DNA from: Clostridia bacterium
Lineage (GTDB): Bacteria > Bacillota > Clostridia > Oscillospirales > CAG-272
Assembly (NCBI GenBank): GCA_017621015.1
Contig: JAGAUC010000131.1
Coordinates: forward strand, 1-9,507
Length of the DNA stretch: 9,507 nt
Reading direction: 5' to 3'
Positions within the stretch are counted from its first letter, which is position 1, and each line of letters starts with the position of its first letter. A program made the translations under genes and the position numbers. The notes under the pieces are model-generated. The model did no database searches. It had not been told where the DNA came from and was given only the letters and a program-made list of their open reading frames with translations. This document shows positions 1 through 6,147 of the stretch, piece after piece.

Positions 1-60
1 GCAGACCCATTCTGCAAAAAGTTTTGCGGCGCTTTTTCAAAAGCGCCCCGCCGGAGGCAC
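1..60. repeat. Palindrome-rich intergenic segment, possible interspersed repeat
   Basis: Two hairpins lie back to back. Positions 1-15 form a 5-bp stem (GCAGA/TCTGC) around CCCAT. Positions 28-47 form a perfect 9-bp stem (GGCGCTTTT/AAAAGCGCC) around TC. A GC-rich stretch, CCCCGCCGGAGGCAC, follows at 46-60. No reading frame here looks coding. The combination resembles short repeated intergenic elements I associate with clostridial genomes, but only one copy is visible, so calling it a repeat is an inference. It could instead be the terminator region of a gene left of the window. Confidence 0.35.
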
Positions 61-116
61 GTTCCCCTTGCAAACAAAACAAACCGATAAACTACAATTT
101 TACAACAAGAAAAATT

Positions 117-151
117 GCCCTTTTGGCGTAAAATTTGCCAAAAGGGCTTTT
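117..151 (+). terminator. Rho-independent terminator of an upstream gene
   Basis: A perfect 11-bp stem (117-127 with 137-147, GCCCTTTTGGC/GCCAAAAGGGC) encloses a 9-nt loop and is followed by TTTT. An A-run at 110-114 on the other side would also give a short U-tract on the minus strand, so it may act in both directions. It probably ends transcription of a gene lying left of the window. Its trailing T-run overlaps the proposed -35 element of the next gene. Confidence 0.75.
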
Positions 152-176
152 CAAATTGCGAAATTTGCGATATAAT
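148..176 (+). promoter_or_regulatory. Probable sigma-A promoter of the HAD phosphatase gene
   Basis: A perfect -10 TATAAT lies at 171-176. Seventeen bases upstream is a weak -35, TTTTCA (148-153, 4 of 6 matches to TTGACA). The spacer holds an inverted repeat, CAAATT (152-157) and AATTTG (162-167), separated by GCGA, a possible operator. The ribosome site AAAGGAG (202-208) and the TTG start (219) lie downstream. The -10 is convincing; the -35 and the operator are tentative. Confidence 0.55.
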
Positions 177-218
177 AAATATGATTGTGAAGAAATTACA
201 AAAAGGAGATGATATACA

Positions 219-1007
219 TTGGAAAGAATCCTTGAGAAAAAAGGCTTTATCTGCGATATGGACGGTGTACTCTACCACGGAAGCCGCCTGCTTCCGGGCG
301 TGACCGAATTTGTAAACTGGCTGAAGGACGAGGGCAAAAGCTACCTCTTTTTGACCAACTCCAGCCAATATACACCTCTTGAGCTTAGACACAAGCTGGG
401 CCGTATGGGACTTGACGTGGAGGAATCGCACTTTTACACCAGCGCCCTTGCCACCGCGCATTTTCTGAAAAACCAGGCTCCCGGAAGCTCGGCTTACGTT
501 GTGGGCGCCAACGGTCTTCAGAACGCACTGTACGATGCGGGCATCGTGTATGACGACGTAAACCCTGACTATGTCATCATCGGCGAGACCAGCAGCTACA
601 ATATGGAAATGATCACCAAGGCCATTCGCCTGGTGCGCGAGGGTGCCAGACTGATCGGCACCAACTCCGACCTGACCGCACCGACCGAAAGCGGCATCGT
701 GCCCGCCTGCCGCGCGTTGATCGCCCCCATTGAGGTGGCCACAGGCAAGCAGGCCTACTACGTCGGCAAGCCCAATCCGCTTATGATGCGTACGGGTCTC
801 AAGCTTCTTGGCGCACACTCGGCGGAGACCGTGATGATCGGTGACCGTATGGACACCGACGTGATCGCGGGCATCGAATCGGGTATGGACACGGCACTTG
901 TGCTCTCGGGTGTCACCTCGCGCGAGGATCTGCAAAGCTTTCCCTACCGTCCGCGCCTGATTTTAAACGGCGTTGGCGACATTCCCGCCGCCGCCAGGGC
1001 AAAATAA
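219..1007 (+). CDS. HAD-IIA family (NagD-type) sugar-phosphate phosphatase
   Basis: This 262-residue protein is a haloacid dehalogenase-superfamily phosphatase of subfamily IIA (C2 cap), related to NagD, AraL and p-nitrophenyl phosphatases; such enzymes dephosphorylate small phosphometabolites in the cytoplasm. All four HAD motifs are visible. Motif I is DMDGVLY (nucleophile Asp13, acid/base Asp15), motif II is TNS (46-48), motif III is the Lys of GKP (183-185), and motif IV is GDRMDTD (208-214). The C2 cap lies between motifs II and III. Length is normal for the family. The start is TTG at 219, chosen because AAAGGAG lies 10 bases upstream and the HAD fold begins at once after it. The gene has its own promoter and terminator, so it looks monocistronic. 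Substrate cannot be read from the sequence; a link to the neighbouring rhamnose genes is only positional. Confidence 0.9.
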   Translation: MERILEKKGFICDMDGVLYHGSRLLPGVTEFVNWLKDEGKSYLFLTNSSQYTPLELRHKLGRMGLDVEESHFYTSALATAHFLKNQAPGSSAYVVGANGLQNALYDAGIVYDDVNPDYVIIGETSSYNMEMITKAIRLVREGARLIGTNSDLTAPTESGIVPACRALIAPIEVATGKQAYYVGKPNPLMMRTGLKLLGAHSAETVMIGDRMDTDVIAGIESGMDTALVLSGVTSREDLQSFPYRPRLILNGVGDIPAAARAK

Positions 1008-1020
1008 GCATAAAACACAG

Positions 1021-1061
1021 CAAGGCTATTGCATTTTTCACAAAGGCAACGGCCTTGTTTT
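1021..1061 (+). terminator. Terminator after the HAD phosphatase gene
   Basis: CAAGGC (1021-1026) pairs with GCCTTG (1052-1057). Inside a 2x2 mismatch, TTGC (1029-1032) pairs with GCAA (1046-1049), leaving a 13-nt loop. TTTT and a T-rich run follow from 1058. It starts 14 bases after the stop codon and separates this gene from the rhamnose operon. The interrupted stem makes it weaker than the other terminators here. Confidence 0.6.
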
Positions 1062-1111
1062 CTCTTGATTTTATTGAGTTTGTTGTTTTTTATCAATGTT
1101 CTCGTCACGTA

Positions 1112-1140
1112 TTGACAAAACGAAAAAGATATTCTATAAT
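1112..1140 (+). promoter_or_regulatory. Consensus sigma-A promoter of the rhaBD operon
   Basis: The -35 TTGACA (1112-1117) and -10 TATAAT (1135-1140) both match the consensus exactly and have the optimal 17-base spacer. Transcription should begin near 1147, giving a leader of only about 25 bases before the rhaB start. Such a strong core promoter for a sugar operon suggests control by a repressor rather than by an activator, which is inference. I see no convincing cre site nearby. Confidence 0.85.
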
Positions 1141-1149
1141 AAGATTGAA

Positions 1150-1159
1150 ATCTATAGAT
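1150..1159. promoter_or_regulatory. Short palindrome at the rhaB transcription start region (candidate operator)
   Basis: ATCTATAGAT is a perfect 10-bp palindrome lying 9 bases after the -10 element and touching the ribosome-binding site AGGAG (1160-1164). The position suits a repressor site that blocks initiation or early elongation. A palindrome this short and AT-rich can arise by chance, so the call is weak. Confidence 0.25.
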
Positions 1160-1171
1160 AGGAGAAGGCTT

Positions 1172-2554
1172 ATGAGAGCTTACAGTTTGGCTATTGATAT
1201 AGGCGCGTCGTCGGGCCGCCACATTCTTGGTTGGCTTGAGGACGGCATTCTGAAGACCGAGGAAATTTACCGGTTCCCCAACAACCCCACCACCATTACC
1301 AAGGACGGCGAGCGATGCCTAAAATGGGACATTGACCGCCTGCTTGAGGAGATCCTCACCGGTCTTGCCAAGGCAAAGGAGATCGGGAAGATCCCCGAGA
1401 CCGTCGGCATCGACACCTGGGGCGTGGACTACGTTCTTCTGGACGAAAACGACAACGCCATCGAGGGCGCGTATTGCTACCGCGACAGCCGCACCGACCT
1501 TTCGATCCCCAAGGTACACGAGCACATCCCCTTTGAGACGCTGTACGCCAAAACGGGCATTCAGTTCTCTACCTTTAACACCGTATATCAGCTGTATCAC
1601 GACCGTATGACGGGACGCCTGGATAAGGCGACAACCTTTTTGATGCTCCCCGACTATTTCCACTTCCGCCTTACGGGCAACAAAGTGCAGGATTACACCA
1701 ACGGCACAACCACAGGCATGATCAACGCCAAGACCGGCACGTGGGATGAGGACATCCTCTCGATGCTGGGCTGTGACAAGTCGATCTTCCGCACCCCCTC
1801 CAAGCCCTCAACAGCTGTTGGGACCTTTACGAAGGAAGTTGCCGAGCGCGTAGGCTATGAGGCGCGTGTGGTTCTCCCTGCCACGCACGATACGGCAAGT
1901 GCTATCGTCGCCGCCCCGCTTGAGGGCGAGGCACCCTACATCTCCAGCGGCACCTGGTCGCTTCTGGGTGTTGAGCAGCCCTATGCTCATACCGATGATG
2001 CCGCTCGCGAGGCCGAGTACTCCAATGAGGGCGCGCCTGAGGGTAAATTCCGCCTTCAGAAGAATATTATGGGACTTTGGCTTCTTCAGCAGGTTCGCCA
2101 CGAGGCTGACGACAAATACAGCTTTGCTGAGCTTACCGATATGGCGCGAGAGAATCCCATAGAGGACACCTTTGACGTCAACGAGAAAAAGTTTATGGCG
2201 CCCGTCAGCATGACCGACACCATCAAGGAGACCGTGGGACGCGATCTTTCGATGGGCGAGATCGCCTACACCATTCTCAACAATCTGGCTCGCTCTTACG
2301 CGGCAAGCCTTGAGGCGCTGGAGGGCGTTACGGGCAACCGCTACACCACGCTCAACATCATCGGCGGCGGAAGCCGTAACCAGCTTCTCAACGAGCTTAC
2401 CATCAAGCACACCGGCAAAAGGCTGATCACCGGTCCCACCGAGGGCACGGCGATCGGAAACCTTGTGATGCAGTTTATCGGCAGAGGCGAGATCGTAAAC
2501 ATTGCCGAAGGACGGGACATCGTAAAGAGATCCTTTGACATTCAAATTCACTAA
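1172..2554 (+). CDS. rhaB: Rhamnulokinase RhaB
   Basis: RhaB phosphorylates L-rhamnulose with ATP to L-rhamnulose 1-phosphate, the second step of L-rhamnose breakdown, in the cytoplasm. The 460-residue protein has the FGGY-kinase layout. DIGASSGRHILG (9-20) is the first phosphate loop. GIDTWGVDYVLLD (79-91) and YRDSRTD (103-109) are sugar-side motifs of the family. THDTASA (238-244) carries the probable catalytic base Asp240. SSGTW (258-262) and IIGGGSRNQLLN (396-407) belong to the C-terminal ATP-binding half. The frame is open to 1055, but the ATG at 1172 is preferred: AGGAG lies 7 bases before it, a consensus promoter lies just upstream, and the family's N-terminus begins here. It is first in a two-gene operon, 20 bases before rhaD. 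The RhaB assignment is stronger than for a generic FGGY kinase because rhaD is next door. Confidence 0.95.
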   Translation: MRAYSLAIDIGASSGRHILGWLEDGILKTEEIYRFPNNPTTITKDGERCLKWDIDRLLEEILTGLAKAKEIGKIPETVGIDTWGVDYVLLDENDNAIEGAYCYRDSRTDLSIPKVHEHIPFETLYAKTGIQFSTFNTVYQLYHDRMTGRLDKATTFLMLPDYFHFRLTGNKVQDYTNGTTTGMINAKTGTWDEDILSMLGCDKSIFRTPSKPSTAVGTFTKEVAERVGYEARVVLPATHDTASAIVAAPLEGEAPYISSGTWSLLGVEQPYAHTDDAAREAEYSNEGAPEGKFRLQKNIMGLWLLQQVRHEADDKYSFAELTDMARENPIEDTFDVNEKKFMAPVSMTDTIKETVGRDLSMGEIAYTILNNLARSYAASLEALEGVTGNRYTTLNIIGGGSRNQLLNELTIKHTGKRLITGPTEGTAIGNLVMQFIGRGEIVNIAEGRDIVKRSFDIQIH

Positions 2555-2574
2555 TTCATTCGGAGATCAAAAAC

Positions 2575-3387
2575 ATGAAAAAGAACATTTTAAACGCACC
2601 CTTTATTGTAGAAATGTGCCGTGCTACGGCAAATATGTACCGCCTTGGCTGGGATGAGAGAAACGGCGGTAACATCAGTATGCTTCTGGACGAGGCCGAG
2701 GTGGCCGAGTATCTGGATATGAACTATGTGCTTCGCACCATTCCCACCGGCTTTGACGCTACCCCCCTGATCGGACGGATCATCCTGGTCACGGGAACGG
2801 GCAAGTACTTCAAGAATATTGAGATCGACCCCGAAAACAACCTCGGTATCATCCGCATTGCTAAGGACGGAACCACCGCCGAGCTTCTTTGGGGCTGGGA
2901 CGACGAGGGCCGCTTCACCAGCGAGCTTCCCGCGCATCTGATGAGCCACATCTCGCGCCTTGCCGCCGATGACAAGCACCGCGTGGTCATGCACTCGCAC
3001 CCCACCTACACCATTGCAATGAACGCCGTTTGCCCCATTGACGAAAAGGAGTTCACACACCGCCTGTGGCAATCCAACACCGAATCCATCGTGGTATTTC
3101 CCGACGGTGTCGGCGTGCTTCCCTGTATGGTCTGCGGCACGACCGCAATCGGTGAGGCAACCGCTGAAAAAATGAAGAACTTCCGCCTGGTGGTATGGAC
3201 CAACCACGGCATTTACGGCGCGGGACGCGATATGGATGAGGTTTTTGGTCTGATCGAAACTGTGGAAAAGACCGCTCAGATCTATATGCTTACGCTTGGA
3301 CACACGCAGAACGTCATTTCCGACGAAATTTTGCACGGCCTTGCCGAGCGCTTCGGCGTTACGCCGCTTGAGGGCGTTTTGAAGTAA
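2575..3387 (+). CDS. rhaD: Rhamnulose-1-phosphate aldolase RhaD
   Basis: RhaD is the zinc-dependent class II aldolase that splits L-rhamnulose 1-phosphate into dihydroxyacetone phosphate and L-lactaldehyde. At 270 residues it is close to the E. coli enzyme (274). NGGN (30-33) and TGTGKYFKN (74-82) suit the phosphate-binding region. Glu117 in SELPAHLMSH matches the catalytic glutamate. His140 and His142 in MHSHPTY together with His211 in TNHGIYGAG match the three zinc ligands, each within one position of the E. coli numbering. The ATG has GGAG (2562-2565) 9 bases upstream. The gene follows rhaB by 20 bases and ends at a strong terminator, so the transcript is rhaB-rhaD only. L-lactaldehyde must be reduced or oxidised by an enzyme encoded elsewhere. 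Fuculose aldolase is a related alternative, but the length and the rhaB neighbour favour RhaD. Confidence 0.95.
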   Translation: MKKNILNAPFIVEMCRATANMYRLGWDERNGGNISMLLDEAEVAEYLDMNYVLRTIPTGFDATPLIGRIILVTGTGKYFKNIEIDPENNLGIIRIAKDGTTAELLWGWDDEGRFTSELPAHLMSHISRLAADDKHRVVMHSHPTYTIAMNAVCPIDEKEFTHRLWQSNTESIVVFPDGVGVLPCMVCGTTAIGEATAEKMKNFRLVVWTNHGIYGAGRDMDEVFGLIETVEKTAQIYMLTLGHTQNVISDEILHGLAERFGVTPLEGVLK

Positions 3388-3391
3388 ATAC

Positions 3392-3422
3392 AAAAGGACA
3401 GAGATTTTTCTCTGTCCTTTTT
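3392..3422. terminator. Bidirectional terminator between rhaD and the LRR surface-protein gene
   Basis: A perfect 13-bp stem (3392-3404 with 3409-3421, core GGACAGAGA/TCTCTGTCC) closes a TTTT loop. On the plus strand the arm ends in a T5 run, terminating rhaBD four bases after its stop. On the minus strand the arm ends in CCTTTTGTATTT, a usable U-tract for the gene coming from the right. Confidence 0.9.
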
Positions 3423-3428
3423 CAACGG

Positions 3429-3458
3429 AAAGGGTCACGCCGATCGGCGTGACCCTTT
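3429..3458. terminator. Second hairpin of the convergent junction, a 30-bp perfect palindrome
   Basis: Positions 3429-3443 are the exact reverse complement of 3444-3458, centred on GATC, with arms reading AAAGGGTCACGCC. It lies 7 bases beyond the stop of the minus-strand gene and 6 bases beyond the first hairpin. The plus-strand exit is T-rich (TTTGTTATTTTT), but the minus-strand exit (TTTCCGTTG) is poor. It may therefore back up rhaBD termination, or act as a 3'-end stabilising stem for the minus-strand mRNA, which would then terminate at the first hairpin. Confidence 0.7.
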
Positions 3459-3465
3459 GTTATTT

Positions 3466-5871
3466 TTACTTGATTTTTTCGGTATCGTAGTCGATCACGT
3501 AATGCGATTCCACCATCCACACCTCGCCCAAAGCCGGGGTCTCCGAGGTGATGGGCGCATACATCTTGTTATCCGCCGAGTTACCGTTTGACTCTGCACG
3601 CATAGCAATGTAGGCCGCCAGATGAAGGTTGTCGTTTGCCTCACGGAAACCGATTCTTGCACTCACGCCCTTCGGTCCGTCATACTCGTAAGCCGCCACC
3701 GTGGTTCCCGCCCAGTCGGCGAGCACGGTGGTCTGAGACTTGATCTCCTCACCGGGAGTCATCACAAACGTATCCACCAGGTCGCCGTTATCGTTATACG
3801 AACGCATAGTATCAATGAAACGGTCGTTCACACTGCCGCGCATCATGGTAAACATCGGCATATAACCCGTCACCTTGAAGTCCTCGATCAGGAACTCGAC
3901 CGACTGCATATGAGCAATACCGCCGGCATTGACCACAAAGCTCTGGCCATGCTCCGCAAAGGGCAGACCGCGATAGTACTCGGTTTCGGTCTTATAGCTG
4001 GTGCCCCAGGCATGCATCGTAGTGGTAAGATCAAACAAAAGCGAGCTACACGCAAGCACCGTGTGCTCCGAGGTGGTAAGATCGATGACCGTGCCGTCCG
4101 CAATCAGCGAGGCCTTGCTCATCCACTCGTCACCGTGGAAGCCGCCGATGTGCTCGATGACCGTACCCTTATTCGAATTTTCCGTATCGAAAATATAATC
4201 CGGGGTATTGAGCGACTCGGGAAGAATATCCCAGTTCGGATTGAGCCAACGAAGGGCCAGCGATACCTCACCGCCACCCAGAACCGTATAGATCTCCCGT
4301 GCCGTAATAGCGTCAGCACTCACACCCGTGATCTCAACAAGGGTTGCACCGTTCAAACGGTAGCTTCCAATGTTGGTGCAGGTGTTCGGCAGATAGGAAT
4401 CGGCAACATCATTGTAGATGTAATCAAATTTGTAGCGAATGTAATAATTACCGGAGGCATCGGACGTGCGCACGTAAGCGTAGAAATCGCTATAGTCCAG
4501 ATCGCCCTTGCCAAGCATTTCAAGATAGACCGCGCCCTCGTCATAAACGGTATCGTAACGGTGGAATACGCCGTCGATCGCCATATTCTTCACGTAAACG
4601 TTGCTCTCGCTGTAATTGACAAAGTCAACCGTATGTCCTGCCTCAGCAAGCTCCGTGAGAGTTACCGTGGCAACACCGCCGTCCGAAAGGTCGATCAGGC
4701 CGCGATTTTCGCCGTCCACGATCAGCTCGATCTCATCGGTGGAGTTTGCCTCTACCGTAAAGCTGAGCGTACCCTTGCAGAAGGCCGAAAGGCTCAGCGT
4801 CTCGCCCGCGCCAAGGATCATTGCCTTGTGGCCGCAGGCCGTGCACTCTGCCTCAACGAAGCCGAGCACCGAAGGCGTCTCCACGTCACTGTGTGTGGGA
4901 GCGGTGATCACGGTCTCGGAATACTCGCAGTTATTGCACTCGATCAGCGTCTCACCGGTCGCCGTACACGTGGGCGCCTTTATCACGTTTTCGATCACGC
5001 TCTGATGCGTGCACGCGATCACGGCTGTCTTATCATAAGTATCTACGTACTGCGAAGCACCCGAATTTGGCTCTGCATAAATGGTCGTGCTGTCGGGAAT
5101 GGTGGTCGCATCGCCGCCGATCCAGGTCTTCAGCGACGAGATCACAAGCTTAACAAGTGAAACACACTTCTCAAATGCTTTGACACCAATGCTCTTAAGT
5201 GTCATAGGAAGCGTAACGTTACGAACGCTCTCGCAATCCTTGAAGGCATAGGAGTCCACGTTCTTAACGCCATCGTGGATCGGTACGTTCTTCAGGGCCT
5301 TACATCCCTCAAACACGCCCCACTTCAGCTCGGTAATCCCCTTGGGAAGGTTAACGCTCTCCAGCTTTTCACAGCCGGCAAACGCCTTGCCCTCAAGCGC
5401 AGTAAGTCCTGCGGGAAGCTCGACCGAAACCAGGCTCTTGCAGTTCTGGAACGCGCCGTAGTTGATGCTCTTCAGCGTAGAAGGAAGCACAAGCGTTTTC
5501 AGCGCCACACAATCCTCAAATGCGCCGTAGCTAATGGCCGTAAGTCCCTCGGGAAGCGTAACGCTCTCAAGAGCCGAGCAATCGGCAAACGCCCATCTGC
5601 CCACGCTTGCCACGCCGCTTTCCACCTTCAGCGTCTTGATCGAGTCGCTGTAGGCACTCCAAGGTGCCGCCCCAGGCACGTTATAATTCTTCATCTTTCC
5701 CGTACCGCTCACGGTAAGCACACCGCTATCGGTGTCAAGCGACCAAGCAAGGCCGTCGTCCTCGGTGCCGCTCACGGTCTCAGCCCCTGCCGCGAGGCAA
5801 ATAACAAGCGACAGAAGCAGTGCCAGAATGGCGACAAATCCAAGCTTCTTCATTAAGTTCATCTTTATCAT
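3466..5871 (-). CDS. Secreted BspA-like leucine-rich-repeat protein with unassigned C-terminal region
   Basis: The predicted 801-residue protein is exported. It starts with lysines and a hydrophobic stretch (about residues 8-28) ending in LAAGAE, a plausible signal-peptidase site. Residues 78-238 are seven 23-residue LRR_5 repeats of the BspA type, each with a GAF/KAF-x-x-C core; such repeats mediate adhesion or ligand binding at the cell surface. Residues 287-348 are rich in Cys and His (CTH, PTC, CNNC, CTACGH), like spacer modules of clostridial surface proteins. A beta-rich stretch follows to about 440. Residues 445-801 match no family I recognise and include the motif GGFHGDEW around 576-583. 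No sortase motif, SLH domain or C-terminal membrane segment is visible, so it may be free or held non-covalently. The start at 5871 is chosen because GGAGG (5878-5882) precedes it by 6 bases; an ATG at 5889 would add six residues. Ligand unknown. Confidence 0.85.
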   Translation of the reverse strand: MIKMNLMKKLGFVAILALLLSLVICLAAGAETVSGTEDDGLAWSLDTDSGVLTVSGTGKMKNYNVPGAAPWSAYSDSIKTLKVESGVASVGRWAFADCSALESVTLPEGLTAISYGAFEDCVALKTLVLPSTLKSINYGAFQNCKSLVSVELPAGLTALEGKAFAGCEKLESVNLPKGITELKWGVFEGCKALKNVPIHDGVKNVDSYAFKDCESVRNVTLPMTLKSIGVKAFEKCVSLVKLVISSLKTWIGGDATTIPDSTTIYAEPNSGASQYVDTYDKTAVIACTHQSVIENVIKAPTCTATGETLIECNNCEYSETVITAPTHSDVETPSVLGFVEAECTACGHKAMILGAGETLSLSAFCKGTLSFTVEANSTDEIELIVDGENRGLIDLSDGGVATVTLTELAEAGHTVDFVNYSESNVYVKNMAIDGVFHRYDTVYDEGAVYLEMLGKGDLDYSDFYAYVRTSDASGNYYIRYKFDYIYNDVADSYLPNTCTNIGSYRLNGATLVEITGVSADAITAREIYTVLGGGEVSLALRWLNPNWDILPESLNTPDYIFDTENSNKGTVIEHIGGFHGDEWMSKASLIADGTVIDLTTSEHTVLACSSLLFDLTTTMHAWGTSYKTETEYYRGLPFAEHGQSFVVNAGGIAHMQSVEFLIEDFKVTGYMPMFTMMRGSVNDRFIDTMRSYNDNGDLVDTFVMTPGEEIKSQTTVLADWAGTTVAAYEYDGPKGVSARIGFREANDNLHLAAYIAMRAESNGNSADNKMYAPITSETPALGEVWMVESHYVIDYDTEKIK
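5158..5640 (-). repeat. Seven tandem 23-residue LRR_5 repeats within the surface protein
   Basis: Seven consecutive 69-base units encode repeats with the pattern LxxVxLPxGLxxIxxxAFxxCxx, in perfect 23-residue register, followed by a partial eighth unit (LVKLVISS). The repeats differ in protein and DNA sequence, so this is an old array rather than a recent tandem duplication. The conserved Cys of each unit (AFxDC, AFxNC, AFAGC, VFEGC) lies in the same place. Confidence 0.85.
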
Positions 5872-5889
5872 AGATATCCTCCGAATCAT

Positions 5890-5905
5890 ATCGAACCCCT
5901 TCGAT
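5890..5905. promoter_or_regulatory. Inverted repeat in the leader of the surface-protein gene
   Basis: On the plus strand ATCGAA (5890-5895) and TTCGAT (5900-5905) are perfect 6-bp arms around CCCC. The repeat lies between the -10 element and the start codon, so it is inside the transcribed leader, just upstream of the ribosome site. It could be an operator near +1 or an RNA hairpin with a GGGG loop affecting translation. Function is not shown by the sequence. Confidence 0.35.
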
Positions 5906-5917
5906 TTTATTCATTTT

Positions 5918-5946
5918 ATTATACTATCTTTTTTTCATTTTTTCAA
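5918..5946 (-). promoter_or_regulatory. Sigma-A promoter of the LRR surface-protein gene
   Basis: Read on the minus strand, a -35 TTGAAA (5946 to 5941, 5 of 6 matches) and a perfect -10 TATAAT (5923 to 5918) are separated by 17 bases. The predicted transcript starts near 5911 and has a leader of about 40 bases. The spacer is A-rich. The minus-strand frame that is open across this region is not a gene. Confidence 0.8.
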
Positions 5947-6077
5947 GACAAACTCCGTTTGTTTCAAAAAAATCAGCAAAACAAACCAATAACCGCATCT
6001 TTTTTTGTATCTGTTGCACAAAAGTTCTCCCAACCCGAACAACAACCTCTCCGCTTCGGCTTTTTTCCCGTTTTCAC

Positions 6078-6106
6078 TTGCATTCGGGATAAAAATATGG
6101 TAAAAT
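6078..6106 (+). promoter_or_regulatory. Probable promoter of the carboxypeptidase-glycosidase pair
   Basis: A -10 TAAAAT (6101-6106, 5 of 6) lies 17 bases after a weak -35 TTGCAT (6078-6083, 3 of 6). The start codon is at 6148 with GGAG at 6136-6139. This promoter and the opposite-strand one at 5918-5946 share the divergent intergenic region 5872-6147, in which I see no further gene or RNA. The -35 match is poor, so the exact position is uncertain. Confidence 0.45.
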
Positions 6107-6147
6107 AGTAATATATTGAATATTCTTACTAAGATGGAGAAATATAT

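Noticed and set aside
115..303. 62-residue frame beginning in the first terminator
   Set aside because: Its start lies inside the terminator stem, it lacks a ribosome site, and it overlaps the HAD gene in another frame.
1080..1165. Catabolite-repression cre site upstream of rhaB
   Set aside because: I looked for a TGNAANCGNTNNCA-like sequence and found none with acceptable matches.
1055..1171. N-terminal extension of rhaB to 1055
   Set aside because: The extension would span the terminator and the consensus promoter; the ATG at 1172 has the ribosome site and matches the family N-terminus.
2590..3438. 282-residue minus-strand frame opposite rhaD, and the 247-residue one opposite rhaB (1808-2551)
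   Set aside because: Both lie antisense to confidently identified enzymes and show no protein-family features.
3622..5160. 512-residue open frame antisense to the surface-protein gene
   Set aside because: It is a mirror of a real GC-rich gene. The minus-strand frame has a signal peptide, regular LRRs, promoter, ribosome site and terminator; the plus-strand frame has no domain, ribosome site or promoter.
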